Counted from the first letter of the stretch, positions 24,524-32,545 are shown. The stretch is DNA of 42,381 nt from Nanobdellota archaeon (GCA_021799535.1 JAJZAH010000006.1:1-42381); one strand, 5' to 3'. The notes: a model not told the origin generated them from the letters alone. Translations and numbers: made by a program.

Positions 24524-25768
24524 ATGGATGCTGAAAAGATAAAAAAATTCTTCTCAAAAACGTCACTGAGAAACTTTTGGATATTCTTCGGCTCAGGGCT
24601 GATAGTGTCCATGGCTTACATGGACCCGGGAAACTGGGGGACAAACATAGAGGGCGGATCAACCTTCAATTATGCGCTTCTGTGGGCAATCTGGCTCGCA
24701 AATGGAATGGCTATGTTCTTCCAGTATTTATCCGGAAAGATAGGAATAGCCGGATATTCTCTCTCGGAGATAGTCAAAGACAGGATAAAAACAAAGTGGA
24801 AAGTCTTCATTTACTGGCTCGGAGCTGAAGTATCTATCCTCGCAACTGACCTTGCCGAATTTCTGGGGATAGTCGTCGCACTGAACATCCTTTTCGGAGT
24901 GCCTCTTTTGATAGGATCATTTATATCCATCCTGGAGATACTTTTCTTCTTCGCACTCACCAAAAAATCTTTCAGGGCAGTCGAAAAAGCCTTTATATGG
25001 TTTGTCTCAATAATCAGTCTCGCATTTGTCTATGAGCTTTTTCTCGCAAAGCCGGAGTTCTCCCAGATCATCTTCCATTCAGTCGTCCCGAATCTTAATT
25101 CATCAACGATATTCATTGTTGTTGGTATAATCGGGGCTACAATCATGCCTCATGCACTTTTCATACACTCCTGGCTCATAAAGAACAAGTTAAAAGAATC
25201 AAAAGCGAAAGACAAAAAGCGATTCTTAAAGTTTCACGTGGCAGACACAATTATATCCCTGACAGTTGCAGGGATAGTCAACGCTGCGATGCTCATCATG
25301 GCCGCATCAGCTTTTTACCAAAAAGGCATCATAGCGACGCTTTCACAGGCTTACTATACGCTTGTCCCGTTGTTTGGGGAGTTTGCAGCAATAGTTTTCG
25401 GATCAGCGCTTTTAATCTCGGGAATGGCATCTTCGATCACGGGGACTCTCGCGGGCCAATCGATAATGGAAGGGCTGACAAGGTTTAGAATTGGAATATT
25501 CACAAGAAGGGTGATAACACGTTTCATAAATATGATTCCTTTGACAGCAGCGATTCTCCTTGGTCTTGAGCCCCTGAAAGTTTTGGTTTACAGCCAGGTC
25601 ATTCTCAGCATACTCATACCACTTCCATTGATACCTATAATATTATTCACATCTGATAAGAAGATAATGGGGAATCTTGTCAATAAAAAATGGACGACAA
25701 TTTTCGCGTGGACGCTTTCAGCCCTCATAATCGCACTTAATGTTTACCTCATAACAACCGTTTTTTAA
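24524..25768 (+). CDS. mntH: NRAMP family divalent metal (Mn2+/Fe2+) transporter
   Basis: 414-aa membrane protein with 11 predicted helices. The two unwound metal-binding helices are clear: MDPGNWGTN in helix 1 (about 33-41) and GATIMPHALFIHS in helix 6 (about 204-216), where Asp, Asn, Met and His are the known metal ligands. It imports Mn2+ or Fe2+ with protons across the cytoplasmic membrane. GGAGGAGG at 24505-24512 is a strong ribosome site. It is downstream of the DtxR/MntR-type gene on the same strand and is probably repressed by it when metal is sufficient. Full length; no odd features. Confidence 0.93.
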   Translation: MDAEKIKKFFSKTSLRNFWIFFGSGLIVSMAYMDPGNWGTNIEGGSTFNYALLWAIWLANGMAMFFQYLSGKIGIAGYSLSEIVKDRIKTKWKVFIYWLGAEVSILATDLAEFLGIVVALNILFGVPLLIGSFISILEILFFFALTKKSFRAVEKAFIWFVSIISLAFVYELFLAKPEFSQIIFHSVVPNLNSSTIFIVVGIIGATIMPHALFIHSWLIKNKLKESKAKDKKRFLKFHVADTIISLTVAGIVNAAMLIMAASAFYQKGIIATLSQAYYTLVPLFGEFAAIVFGSALLISGMASSITGTLAGQSIMEGLTRFRIGIFTRRVITRFINMIPLTAAILLGLEPLKVLVYSQVILSILIPLPLIPIILFTSDKKIMGNLVNKKWTTIFAWTLSALIIALNVYLITTVF

Positions 25769-25770
25769 AA

Positions 25771-26154
25771 TCAAAACAGTTTGGATAAGCTAAACCCAAT
25801 TCCAAATCCAAGAGAATAATTTCCGATACAAAGTCTTGAATTATATTTCGCATTATCCTCAGACAATCCGCTAAGCTTATTGTCCAGGTAGATTATCTTT
25901 GGGAGAAAATAAAAACCTATTCCGGCAGATGCAACATAAGGAAAAGCCTCATCCGCAATCTTCTCAAGACCCTGACCTGAAGGATTGAACTTTCCGGCAG
26001 TATAACCCATCCCGACGCCTATTAAAAATGAAAATGGGCGGAATCTCACATCATCAAGGGATGCCCTTTCAGCCTCTTTTTTATACAAATAAGAGATATT
26101 TGTGGATTCATCCTCATCTGAAGAACCTTTCAATTTCCTTTCTGTCATTTTCAC
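25771..26154 (-). CDS. Glycine-rich small protein, possible membrane association (127 aa)
   Basis: Unrecognised. A charged N-terminal 40 residues is followed by hydrophobic Gly-rich segments (PFSFLIGVGMGYTAGKF, FPYVASAGIGFYFLP, GNYSLGFGIGFSLSKLF). These could be membrane helices or, given the alternation and final Phe, strands of a small barrel. The start at GTG 26154 (or ATG 26148) overlaps the upstream lipoprotein gene by about 35-41 nt, an unusually long overlap that implies coupling. Convergent with the transporter gene, 2 nt away. Confidence 0.6.
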   Translation of the reverse strand: MKMTERKLKGSSDEDESTNISYLYKKEAERASLDDVRFRPFSFLIGVGMGYTAGKFNPSGQGLEKIADEAFPYVASAGIGFYFLPKIIYLDNKLSGLSEDNAKYNSRLCIGNYSLGFGIGFSLSKLF

Positions 26155-26521
26155 GCACAGCCGAATCTATCTTACTGAGTATTGAATCAGCTCTCTTTTT
26201 CATTTTATTCCACATTAAAAAATCATTCCCGTAATCTTTTCCGTTTATTTCCAAGTTTACAAGTTCATAAGACCCTTTACCGTAAAATCTGTTCATATCA
26301 ACATAGGGGAGAAAAATATAACTTACATGCGTCCCGTCAGGCATTATCTCTTTCACATTCTCCTTTTCATAAGGCGAAATATAAACCTTGCTCCCGTTGA
26401 ACTCAACAACTTTTGGCTCGGGAACTTTGTAACATCCAGCCACAGCCGTCCCAAGGCCAAAAGCAAACACAAACGGCAAGAACCTTTTTCCCACTTTTTT
26501 TATAAGCCCCCTTTCCATCAT
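26114..26521 (-). CDS. Small lipoprotein-like secreted protein (135 aa)
   Basis: Signal peptide with a lipobox-like LGTAVAGC (Cys about 29), then a short beta domain (VVEFNGSKVYISPYEKENVK, MPDGTHVSYIFLPYVD) and a C-terminal helical segment rich in Arg, Glu and Lys. Archaea can attach lipid at such cysteines. Function unknown. A TATA-like sequence CTTATAAATG lies about 20-28 nt before its ATG on this strand, in the 33-nt gap shared with the divergent subtilase gene. Confidence 0.65.
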   Translation of the reverse strand: MMERGLIKKVGKRFLPFVFAFGLGTAVAGCYKVPEPKVVEFNGSKVYISPYEKENVKEIMPDGTHVSYIFLPYVDMNRFYGKGSYELVNLEINGKDYGNDFLMWNKMKKRADSILSKIDSAVRENDRKEIERFFR

Positions 26522-26554
26522 TAAAAAAGCACCCCCCCATTTATAAGAACTGCT

Positions 26555-29392
26555 ATGTTAGGATTCAAGTCCTCAAAATTTAAAAGAGAAAAAGGGCTAG
26601 GACTATCGATGGAAAAGAGGGCAATTTTCGTCTCAGCTTTGGCCGTAATCACACTGGGGATATTTGTCATGTCAGGCGCTTTAGGCGCGACCCAAAAAGT
26701 TTCAGTTTCAAACTCTGTTTACAGTTCTCTTCAAAACAGCCAGAATTTAAGGGTTATAATCAAATTGAAACCAGAAATACAAAAAACTTTCTTCTCACTA
26801 GCTTCATTTTCGTTTAAGACTGTGAATGAATCAGTAAATGCAACTTCAGTTATTGATGAGATAGGAAAGCGAAATATAAAGCACAGGTTCTCAGATGGAA
26901 CAATTTCTACACTGATAAATTCTACTGAACTCTCAAAACTCCAGAACAATCCAAACGTCGGATCAATAGTACCTGATGAAATATTCCATCTCGATCTCCA
27001 ACAGTCTGTCAGCTTGATAAACGCAAGCATTGCACAAAAAACAATATATGATGGAATCAATTTAACAGGAAAAGGACAGACCATCTGCATAATCGATAGC
27101 GGAGTTGATTATAACTTATCCGACCTGGGGGGGTGCTATGGTTACAATAACGCCTCATCAAACTGTACTGTGATCGGAGGATACAATTATCTAAACAATT
27201 CCGCAACTCCAATGGATGACTTCGGGCACGGGACTCATGTAGCGGGAATAGTTGCGGCTCACAGAAAAATAACCGGCGTGGCTCCCGGAGCTAGAATAAT
27301 AGCAATAAAAGCATGTAATGCTACGGGAAGTTGCTTGGGAAGTGATATAAAAGCAGGTATAGATTGGTGTGTTAACAATGCTTCAAAATTTAACATCTCT
27401 GTTATAAGCATGAGCCTGGGAGGAGGGTTATACACTGATTACTGTAATTCATTTTACAATGGAGGTTCTCCTTATTATTTAAATTGGGTCTCGAGTATTA
27501 ATAATGCAATTGCCAAGAACGTTTCAGTCGTGGCTGCCGCAGGGAACGGTCTTAATAATAATGGTATTGGAAACTCAACAGCCATATCAAGCCCAGCATG
27601 TATAAGTGGGGTAATTCCCGTCGGAGCCTCTTACAAGAATGATACAATGGCAGGATTCTCTGACCGTTGGCCTTTGGGTAATATGTTATTTGCCCCAGGG
27701 GTGGATATAAATTCCACTATGACCCCAACACCTTCAGGAGATATTTTATCGCAATGTGGGGCAGGAAAAAATTACTGCCAATTGAGCGGTACGTCCATGT
27801 CCACACCTTTTGTTTCAGCATCAATTATGATAATGAACGAATATTTAAAATTAAATGATAAATCTTTAACCCCTCCCAAAATTGAATCTTATTTAAATCA
27901 GACAGGCAAACATATTATTGACCCAACGTCAGGATCAAATTTCTCAAGAATAAATACTTACTCCGCTCTCCTATCAATAGACAGTGAAGCCCCTGCCGTC
28001 ACCCTCATCTCCCCCAAGTCGAACTCATCTTCAACTAACACAACGCAGACATTCTCATGCAATGCAACAGATTTAGCCTTGAAAAACATGACATTCCGGG
28101 TTTGGAACTCGACAAAAAGTTATTATAATAAGACAAAAAACTCGACAGGATTTCAAAATTCATCATCATTCGGATTATCGGCAATGAATTATTCAACTTA
28201 CAAATGGAATTGCTTCTACACTGACGAGAACGGAAACGTCGGATTCTCCGCCCAGAATTCGACTTTCACCCTGTCAAGGCAGTTGCTTTTCCTTTTCCCG
28301 TCAAACAATACCTACACAAACAGGAATGAAACTTTCGAATGTAATTCTTCATACAGCAATGAGACCCTTTCAAAAATAACCTTCAAACTTTACAATTCAA
28401 CAGGGCTCTTCTATAATATAACTGAAAATATCACAGGCCACTCGGACTATTCGAAGTTCCATTATAATTTCACATCACAAGGAGAATACAAATGGAGTTG
28501 CTCATTCAACACCTCAAATAACACAGTTGTTAAATCAGGAAATTATTCAGTTTATTATGACACAACACCTCCTTACGTCACGGCAATATCTCCCGCTAAC
28601 TCATCATCAAAAACCGGCACCCAACAAGTATCATTTTCATACAACATATCAGATAACATAAAAATCGGAAGCTGCAGCTTGGTGTTAAATGACAAAACAG
28701 AAGATTCTAATTCAACGCTTTCTTCTGGAGAAAATTCTTTCCAATATACTCTGTCCCCCGGAAAATACAACTGGAGCATAAAATGTTATGACAAAGCCGG
28801 AAATATGAATTATACCACATTAAGACTCCTGACTGTGAATAGTCCTCCAGAATCTTCAAGCGGTGGTGGGGGAGGTTCAAGCTCTTTTGTTCCAGCACCT
28901 TCACAAAGGGCTCTGACGCCTACAAATAACATCACCGAAGGTTACACCGTCAAAATCCCGGAATATAATTATCAATCATTTAAGTTATCAGACAATCAAA
29001 GTCACATAATGTTTGTAGACAAAGTGAACGCCTCTTCAGCGGAGATAACAGTTGAAAGTAACCCAATAAGATTTATCTTGAGTATTGGCGAGTCAAAATA
29101 TCTGAATCTTACTTCACCTTATTATTATGATCTTTACGTGAGGCTCAACAGGATAGACGGAAACTCTGCAAATATAACAGTAAGGGAAGTTACAACAAGC
29201 AATAGAATTTTTCACACATCAAATTACCTTTCCGGAAATAATTCCGCAGCAAAACCTGTTACACAATCAAAGTATAACTTGGAGATTAAAGATGTATTGA
29301 TTATAACGATATCAATTATGCTTATAATTACTTTCTTTATATTCTCAAGCAAAAGAAAGAGATCAAAAAAAAGAAAAGCAAAAAAGCAATGA
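26555..29392 (+). CDS. Membrane-anchored subtilisin-like serine protease (S8)
   Basis: 945 aa. Signal peptide (MEKRAIFVSALAVITLGIFV; an alternative start at ATG 26609 would give it a typical length), I9-like propeptide (about 60-150), then the S8 catalytic domain with Asp181 (IIDSGVDY), His225 (GHGTHVAG), oxyanion Asn331 (AAAGN) and Ser414 (GTSMSTP). Residues about 475-760 hold two or three Ig-like/Big domains rich in NxS/T sites, then a Gly/Ser hinge, a beta domain, one membrane helix near the C-terminus and a strongly basic tail. Likely a cell-surface protease for protein degradation or envelope processing. Divergent from the lipoprotein gene. Confidence 0.92.
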   Translation: MLGFKSSKFKREKGLGLSMEKRAIFVSALAVITLGIFVMSGALGATQKVSVSNSVYSSLQNSQNLRVIIKLKPEIQKTFFSLASFSFKTVNESVNATSVIDEIGKRNIKHRFSDGTISTLINSTELSKLQNNPNVGSIVPDEIFHLDLQQSVSLINASIAQKTIYDGINLTGKGQTICIIDSGVDYNLSDLGGCYGYNNASSNCTVIGGYNYLNNSATPMDDFGHGTHVAGIVAAHRKITGVAPGARIIAIKACNATGSCLGSDIKAGIDWCVNNASKFNISVISMSLGGGLYTDYCNSFYNGGSPYYLNWVSSINNAIAKNVSVVAAAGNGLNNNGIGNSTAISSPACISGVIPVGASYKNDTMAGFSDRWPLGNMLFAPGVDINSTMTPTPSGDILSQCGAGKNYCQLSGTSMSTPFVSASIMIMNEYLKLNDKSLTPPKIESYLNQTGKHIIDPTSGSNFSRINTYSALLSIDSEAPAVTLISPKSNSSSTNTTQTFSCNATDLALKNMTFRVWNSTKSYYNKTKNSTGFQNSSSFGLSAMNYSTYKWNCFYTDENGNVGFSAQNSTFTLSRQLLFLFPSNNTYTNRNETFECNSSYSNETLSKITFKLYNSTGLFYNITENITGHSDYSKFHYNFTSQGEYKWSCSFNTSNNTVVKSGNYSVYYDTTPPYVTAISPANSSSKTGTQQVSFSYNISDNIKIGSCSLVLNDKTEDSNSTLSSGENSFQYTLSPGKYNWSIKCYDKAGNMNYTTLRLLTVNSPPESSSGGGGGSSSFVPAPSQRALTPTNNITEGYTVKIPEYNYQSFKLSDNQSHIMFVDKVNASSAEITVESNPIRFILSIGESKYLNLTSPYYYDLYVRLNRIDGNSANITVREVTTSNRIFHTSNYLSGNNSAAKPVTQSKYNLEIKDVLIITISIMLIITFFIFSSKRKRSKKRKAKKQ

Positions 29393-29446
29393 TTTCTTTG
29401 CATAAAAAACATTTTTATACTAGCGGACTTTCTTAAGATAAGTAAA

Positions 29447-29614
29447 ATGGCAAAAAAAGTGCCTAGTATAACAAAATACGAAGAGGGAGTTTTCGCGTCT
29501 GTCTCCGCAGTGGTTGTCCTCATAACATCTATATGGGGAAATTACCTCATATCAACGCTGATGGCGATGGTTGCTCTTGTCTTCTTCGCTGAAAGAAGCT
29601 TCTCCGGAAATTAG
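29447..29614 (+). CDS. Small membrane protein (55 aa)
   Basis: Reads MAKKVPSITKYEEGVFASVS followed by two hydrophobic stretches (AVVVLITSIWG and LISTLMAMVALVFFAE) and ends at TAG 29612-29614. TTTTTATAC at 29412-29420 lies about 27-35 nt before the ATG, the usual distance for a leaderless archaeal gene. It has a positive N-terminus and one long or two short helices. Function unknown. Confidence 0.6.
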   Translation: MAKKVPSITKYEEGVFASVSAVVVLITSIWGNYLISTLMAMVALVFFAERSFSGN

Positions 29615-29735
29615 CCGAAAAATAAAAAAGAGCTGAGAATTATAATTTCCATAATTGTTGCCGGAGATCAACAGCCGGCAAGTCGTATGCTTCTACACAG
29701 CACATGTTTAAATCCAATAGGCCCATAAACCTTTC

Positions 29736-29828
29736 ATGGGCAACAAGAAAGAAATCAAAAAAGGCATGAAAGAGCCTGAAGAAGAGGACGAAGAAGAACT
29801 GCCGGAAGGGGATGACGAAGAATTTTAA
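29736..29828 (+). CDS. Possible acidic mini-protein (30 aa)
   Basis: Frame MGNKKEIKKGMKEPEEEDEE...DDEEF, with a basic start and an extremely acidic end, stopping at TAA 29826-29828. GTTTAAAT at 29706-29713 lies about 23-30 nt upstream of the ATG, matching the leaderless promoter spacing of other genes here. Such small acidic tails can be protein-binding peptides. Length makes chance possible. Confidence 0.35.
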   Translation: MGNKKEIKKGMKEPEEEDEEELPEGDDEEF

Positions 29829-29918
29829 TGAGTGTTAAAGTTGCAAAGTCTCCTTCCAGCAAAGTTTAAAGCTGACATAACAACTGTGAATAAATGGGTT
29901 TTTCCAGTTTAAGATTGT

Positions 29919-30026
29919 CTACCAATTTTCCAAGAAGCCGGTAATGATCGAGACATAAAAATCATCCTCCGGCAGAGATTCATCATAATATTTATCTATG
30001 TCAACCCTTGAATAAACTCTCATCAT
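29919..30026 (-). CDS. Possible 35-aa ORF, coding-like composition
   Basis: Reads MMRVYSRVDIDKYYDESLPE then DDFYVSIITGFLENW and stops at TAG. The composition looks like real protein rather than random, so it may be a mini-gene or the remnant of a longer one. No ribosome site or family match is evident. Confidence 0.2.
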   Translation of the reverse strand: MMRVYSRVDIDKYYDESLPEDDFYVSIITGFLENW

Positions 30027-30200
30027 TTCAGCTTCCGGAAAACTTCATTTTTGCGCAAAACACCCCCAAATCTTTCCCATATTTGCAATTAAAATTCGCC
30101 TCTCATATTCAGATTATCGAATAACCCGAATTATAAGACAATCAAATTATGCAATTTAAATACGTCACATAAACATTATAAATTTCAAACGCGAAGTAAT

Positions 30201-30542
30201 ATGATGGCAAACAAAGATTACCTCATAATGAACGTGGAACCAAGTGAATACTTTGCATTGATCGAACATTCCCAGTGGAAGATGATCGATCCGTTATTAA
30301 AAAAGCTCAAAGAGCCTTTTAAATCACACTTGAACGGAATAAAGATAGGTTTCCTTTACAATCAAGGCTCAAGGAGTATGGGAATGTACTTGGAAAAAGG
30401 CGGCATAAAAAAACTGGCACTGGATAAAGAGTGTCTTGAGGAGTATGAAAATGAGGTCATCAGGAGACTCCACTCAAAACTTGAGGAAAAAATTGATCTA
30501 TTGAGAATACCTCAAAAAAGAAATTCCCGTATGGAAAGATAA
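30201..30542 (+). CDS. Hypothetical protein, 113 aa
   Basis: Unrecognised soluble protein. It starts ATGATG (either codon possible); CATTATAAAT ends about 17 nt upstream. The N-terminal half is mixed alpha/beta with KIGFLYNQGSRSMGMYLEKGG, the C-terminal half a charged helix and a basic tail (RIPQKRNSRMER) that could bind nucleic acid. It stands alone between noncoding DNA and the convergent RRM gene. Confidence 0.65.
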   Translation: MMANKDYLIMNVEPSEYFALIEHSQWKMIDPLLKKLKEPFKSHLNGIKIGFLYNQGSRSMGMYLEKGGIKKLALDKECLEEYENEVIRRLHSKLEEKIDLLRIPQKRNSRMER

Positions 30543-30589
30543 ATTAAAAATCAATAAAAAAATAAAAAACAAATTAAGAGAAAAAAGTT

Positions 30590-30940
30590 TTACCTTCTTC
30601 CTCTTCCTTCGAAACTGTTCCTTCTTCCGCCGTTAAAACCGCCGCCGTAACCGCCTCTGTTTCCCCCGCCAAAACTTCTTCTTGGCCTGTCAGATTCTTC
30701 CCTTGGCTTAGATTCTGAAACCTTTATCTCTCTTCCCTCAACGTTCTTGCCGTTCATTTCTGATATTGCTTCTTTAGCAGCCTCATCATCTTTGAAAGCC
30801 ACAAAACCAAAACCTTTAGACCTTCCGGAAAATTTGTCCATTATGATTGTTGCTTCTTCAATCTCGCCGAACTTTGAAAAAGTCTCTTTCAGTTTAGAAT
30901 CATTCATGCTGAAAGGAAGATTTCCTATGTATAACTTCAT
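30590..30940 (-). CDS. RRM-domain RNA-binding protein with Gly/Arg-rich tail
   Basis: 116 aa. One RNA recognition motif (1-76) with RNP2 LYIGNL (3-8) and RNP1 KGFGFVAF (42-49), followed by a Gly/Arg/Asn-rich tail (GGGNRGGYGGGFNGGRR). This is the layout of bacterial and cyanobacterial cold-inducible Rbp proteins and plant glycine-rich proteins; it binds single-stranded RNA, probably as a chaperone. RRM proteins are uncommon in archaea, so transfer from bacteria is likely. A strong ribosome site GGAGGGG precedes the ATG, at 30944-30952 on this strand. Confidence 0.92.
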   Translation of the reverse strand: MKLYIGNLPFSMNDSKLKETFSKFGEIEEATIIMDKFSGRSKGFGFVAFKDDEAAKEAISEMNGKNVEGREIKVSESKPREESDRPRRSFGGGNRGGYGGGFNGGRRNSFEGRGRR

Positions 30941-31134
30941 ATTAACCCCTCCATTCTATCATTATCGTAAGCTCCATAAAATTCTATCGCCACTCCATTT
31001 TTAAGGGTTTGCATTCCGAAAGCTTTGTGTATAGAGTAGTTTCTGTGTAAAAAATAGCCCTTTATTTAGACTTGTGCACAAAGCACATTCCAAAAAATTC
31101 GTGAAAAAGACTTCCTTTGTAAGAGAATTTTATT

Positions 31135-31500
31135 CTATTTATTATTCAAAGTAAACCCCAATTCTTTGAGCACATTTTTAGTTTTAGCAAGATTATCTTC
31201 CTTTACAAGCAAATGGTCTGTTGAAAAAGCAGAAATAACAAAAATGCTTACCTTCTCATTAGCTAAAGCAGCGGCAATAGGTGCCAAAAAGCCAACCATC
31301 CCAAAAGGTAAGAGCGTATCAAAAGTGATTATTCTCCATCCCTTATCTATTCCTAGAATGTCTCCTTTCTCAAGTTCACATTCCTGCGCAATGACAGTTA
31401 TCTCATTTTTGTCGGTTATATTTGCAAAAGCATTTGGATACACCTTTTTAGATTTTATAATTGAAAATTTCTCTTTCCAGACATAAGCTTCAGGCTTCAT
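31135..31500 (-). CDS. ACT-domain protein (COG3603-like)
   Basis: 121 aa with a paired ACT-like fold: the first half has NAFANITDKNEITVIAQE, the second GWRIITFDTLLPFGMVGFLAPIAAALANEKVSIFVISAFSTDHLLV, matching the two-ACT proteins of the COG3603 type (eItlV.pe ... gWr.l.v.gpldFs..GilA.La..LA...I.vf.iStydTDyilV). These bind amino acids and may act as sensors. TTTATATAAA at 31519-31528 ends about 19 nt before the ATG, indicating a leaderless transcript. Confidence 0.8.
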   Translation of the reverse strand: MKPEAYVWKEKFSIIKSKKVYPNAFANITDKNEITVIAQECELEKGDILGIDKGWRIITFDTLLPFGMVGFLAPIAAALANEKVSIFVISAFSTDHLLVKEDNLAKTKNVLKELGFTLNNK

Positions 31501-31553
31501 AGTTTATAATCCAATGTCTTTATATAAATAAGCTTTTAGGAAGGGAGCAGAAC

Positions 31554-31562
31554 CAATTTATA
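31554..31562 (+). repeat. Direct repeat (putative target-site duplication), left copy
   Basis: CAATTTATA, identical to the copy at 32546-32554, abuts the left terminal inverted repeat of the putative mobile element. Confidence 0.6.
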
Positions 31563-31612
31563 GGCTTTGTAAAATAAGTCCCATTTGGGCTGACTTTTTT
31601 TACAAAAAATGA

Positions 31613-32161
31613 TTAAACTATTTGGGAAGGAAAATAAAACAAATTAAAGAGAATCTTATATCCCTCATCAAATAATTTTGTATGCTCTTGATATAGCTTT
31701 TCCCATCCTTTAAGAGTCTTTATTTGAGAATCTAAGTCTTCGGTTACCTCTTTAACTGTGGTTTGACCCTCAGGATGCCTTGGAGATAACGTATGAGCGA
31801 AAATATTTCTTATCTCCCTAATCCTTTGAGCATCTTTCCAAAAAGTTTGAGGAATTATCTTCTTAGGATCTCCTTTTATAATATCCTTTATTATCTCAAA
31901 CTTCCTATCTAAATTAGTTTTTTCCAAAAAGAATTTTTTGAATCTATCCAATTGGTTAATATTTTCTATATACTCTAATTCATTTCCATCTGTATCTATG
32001 CCTGAGAAATAACTAGGTTCAAGACCTAAATCTGTTTGGATTATATCATCTAAAAGAATTTCTATTCTAATAGTGTTATCTATTACTTCATGTCTCATTT
32101 CTGCTATAGTCTTTTTATCTTCCATCGCACCATTTACAAGTTTTCTTAGGACAATCTCCAT
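31613..32161 (-). CDS. HEPN-like domain protein (182 aa)
   Basis: Helical protein with the segment AQRIREIRNIFAHTLSP, which holds R118 and H123 in an RxxxxH (R-N-x-x-A-H) arrangement characteristic of HEPN/DUF4145-type domains. In active HEPN proteins this pair forms an RNase site in toxin-antitoxin, CRISPR and abortive systems; the N-terminal helices (EVIDNTIRIEILLDDII) complete a plausible four-helix bundle. No antitoxin (MNT) gene is adjacent. The start may be ATG 32161 or ATG 32125; it overlaps the nuclease remnant. The gene lies inside the transposon-like element and stops just before the left-end hairpin. Confidence 0.6.
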   Translation of the reverse strand: MEIVLRKLVNGAMEDKKTIAEMRHEVIDNTIRIEILLDDIIQTDLGLEPSYFSGIDTDGNELEYIENINQLDRFKKFFLEKTNLDRKFEIIKDIIKGDPKKIIPQTFWKDAQRIREIRNIFAHTLSPRHPEGQTTVKEVTEDLDSQIKTLKGWEKLYQEHTKLFDEGYKILFNLFYFPSQIV

Positions 32162-32348
32162 TTAATAATCTTATAGCATCTTCAAAAATTTCATGGGCTT
32201 TCTTTACATCAATTTCCATTTTCTTTATAGTCACGTCAAATATTACATTCCCACTTTCAAGAACTTCTTTTGGTATATAAAATAATAGGAAGGAATAATC
32301 TTCGGTTTCATAATCATTCATTTTTAGTAGAAAGTTATAGATATTGAG
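32115..32348 (-). pseudogene. C-terminal remnant of a PD-(D/E)XK nuclease-like gene
   Basis: The minus-strand frame reads LNIYNFLLKMNDYETEDYSF (upstream of and across ATG 32321), then FDVTIKKMEIDVKKAHEIFE and ends CPKKTCKWCDGR. This matches the end of RecB-like PD-(D/E)XK proteins: the QxxxYxxLLxxNGY...D motif, a strand, a helix and a Cys pair. The codon where the conserved Gln would be is TAG (32351-32349), one change from CAG, and another in-frame stop lies two codons earlier. The catalytic part is not present. A 68-aa product from ATG 32321 is possible but would lack the active site. Confidence 0.5.
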
Positions 32349-32545
32349 CTAGTCTTGTTAGCGATTTGCTGAATAGAAAAAATAACGAAAAGCTTCATGT
32401 TGATCCCGACTTTGGAAAGAGGTCAAATCCATGTCGCAAAAGGCAATAACATTGATATTTCCTCTTTATTGAGCAGGTAATAAAGGAAAGCTTAGAAAAA
32501 AGAGAAAATGACTTTTTTTACAAGAGGTACTTTATTTACAAAGCC

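Larger units (their letters stand above)
29615..30200. other. 586-nt intergenic region with mini-ORFs and a hairpin
   Basis: No standard-size gene fits here. It holds a short hairpin, TTGCCGG (29658-29664) and CCGGCAA (29675-29681) with a 10-nt loop, an acidic 30-codon frame with its own TATA-like box, and a 35-codon frame on the minus strand. The final 90 nt are AT-rich and contain the promoter of the next gene. Confidence 0.5.
31563..32545. mobile_element. Putative 983-bp nonautonomous transposon-like element
   Basis: The left end GGCTTTGTAAAATAAGTCCC (31563-31582) and the reverse complement of the right end, GGCTTTGTAAATAAAGTACC (32526-32545), match at 17 of 20 positions. Both ends are flanked by the same 9-bp direct repeat CAATTTATA, as expected from target duplication. 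A subterminal GACTTTTTTTACAA occurs near each end (31592 and 32510). At the left, arms 31566-31580 and 31592-31606 form a 15-bp hairpin with one mismatch. No transposase is encoded, so it would need one in trans. The interior holds a HEPN-like gene and a nuclease remnant. The TIR start GGCTTTGT recalls IS6/IS1595-type ends, but I cannot assign a family. Confidence 0.65.

Noticed and set aside
32349-32351. TAG as reassigned or pyrrolysine codon
   Set aside because: A TAA lies two codons upstream in the same frame and the nuclease core is absent, so decay is the simpler reading.
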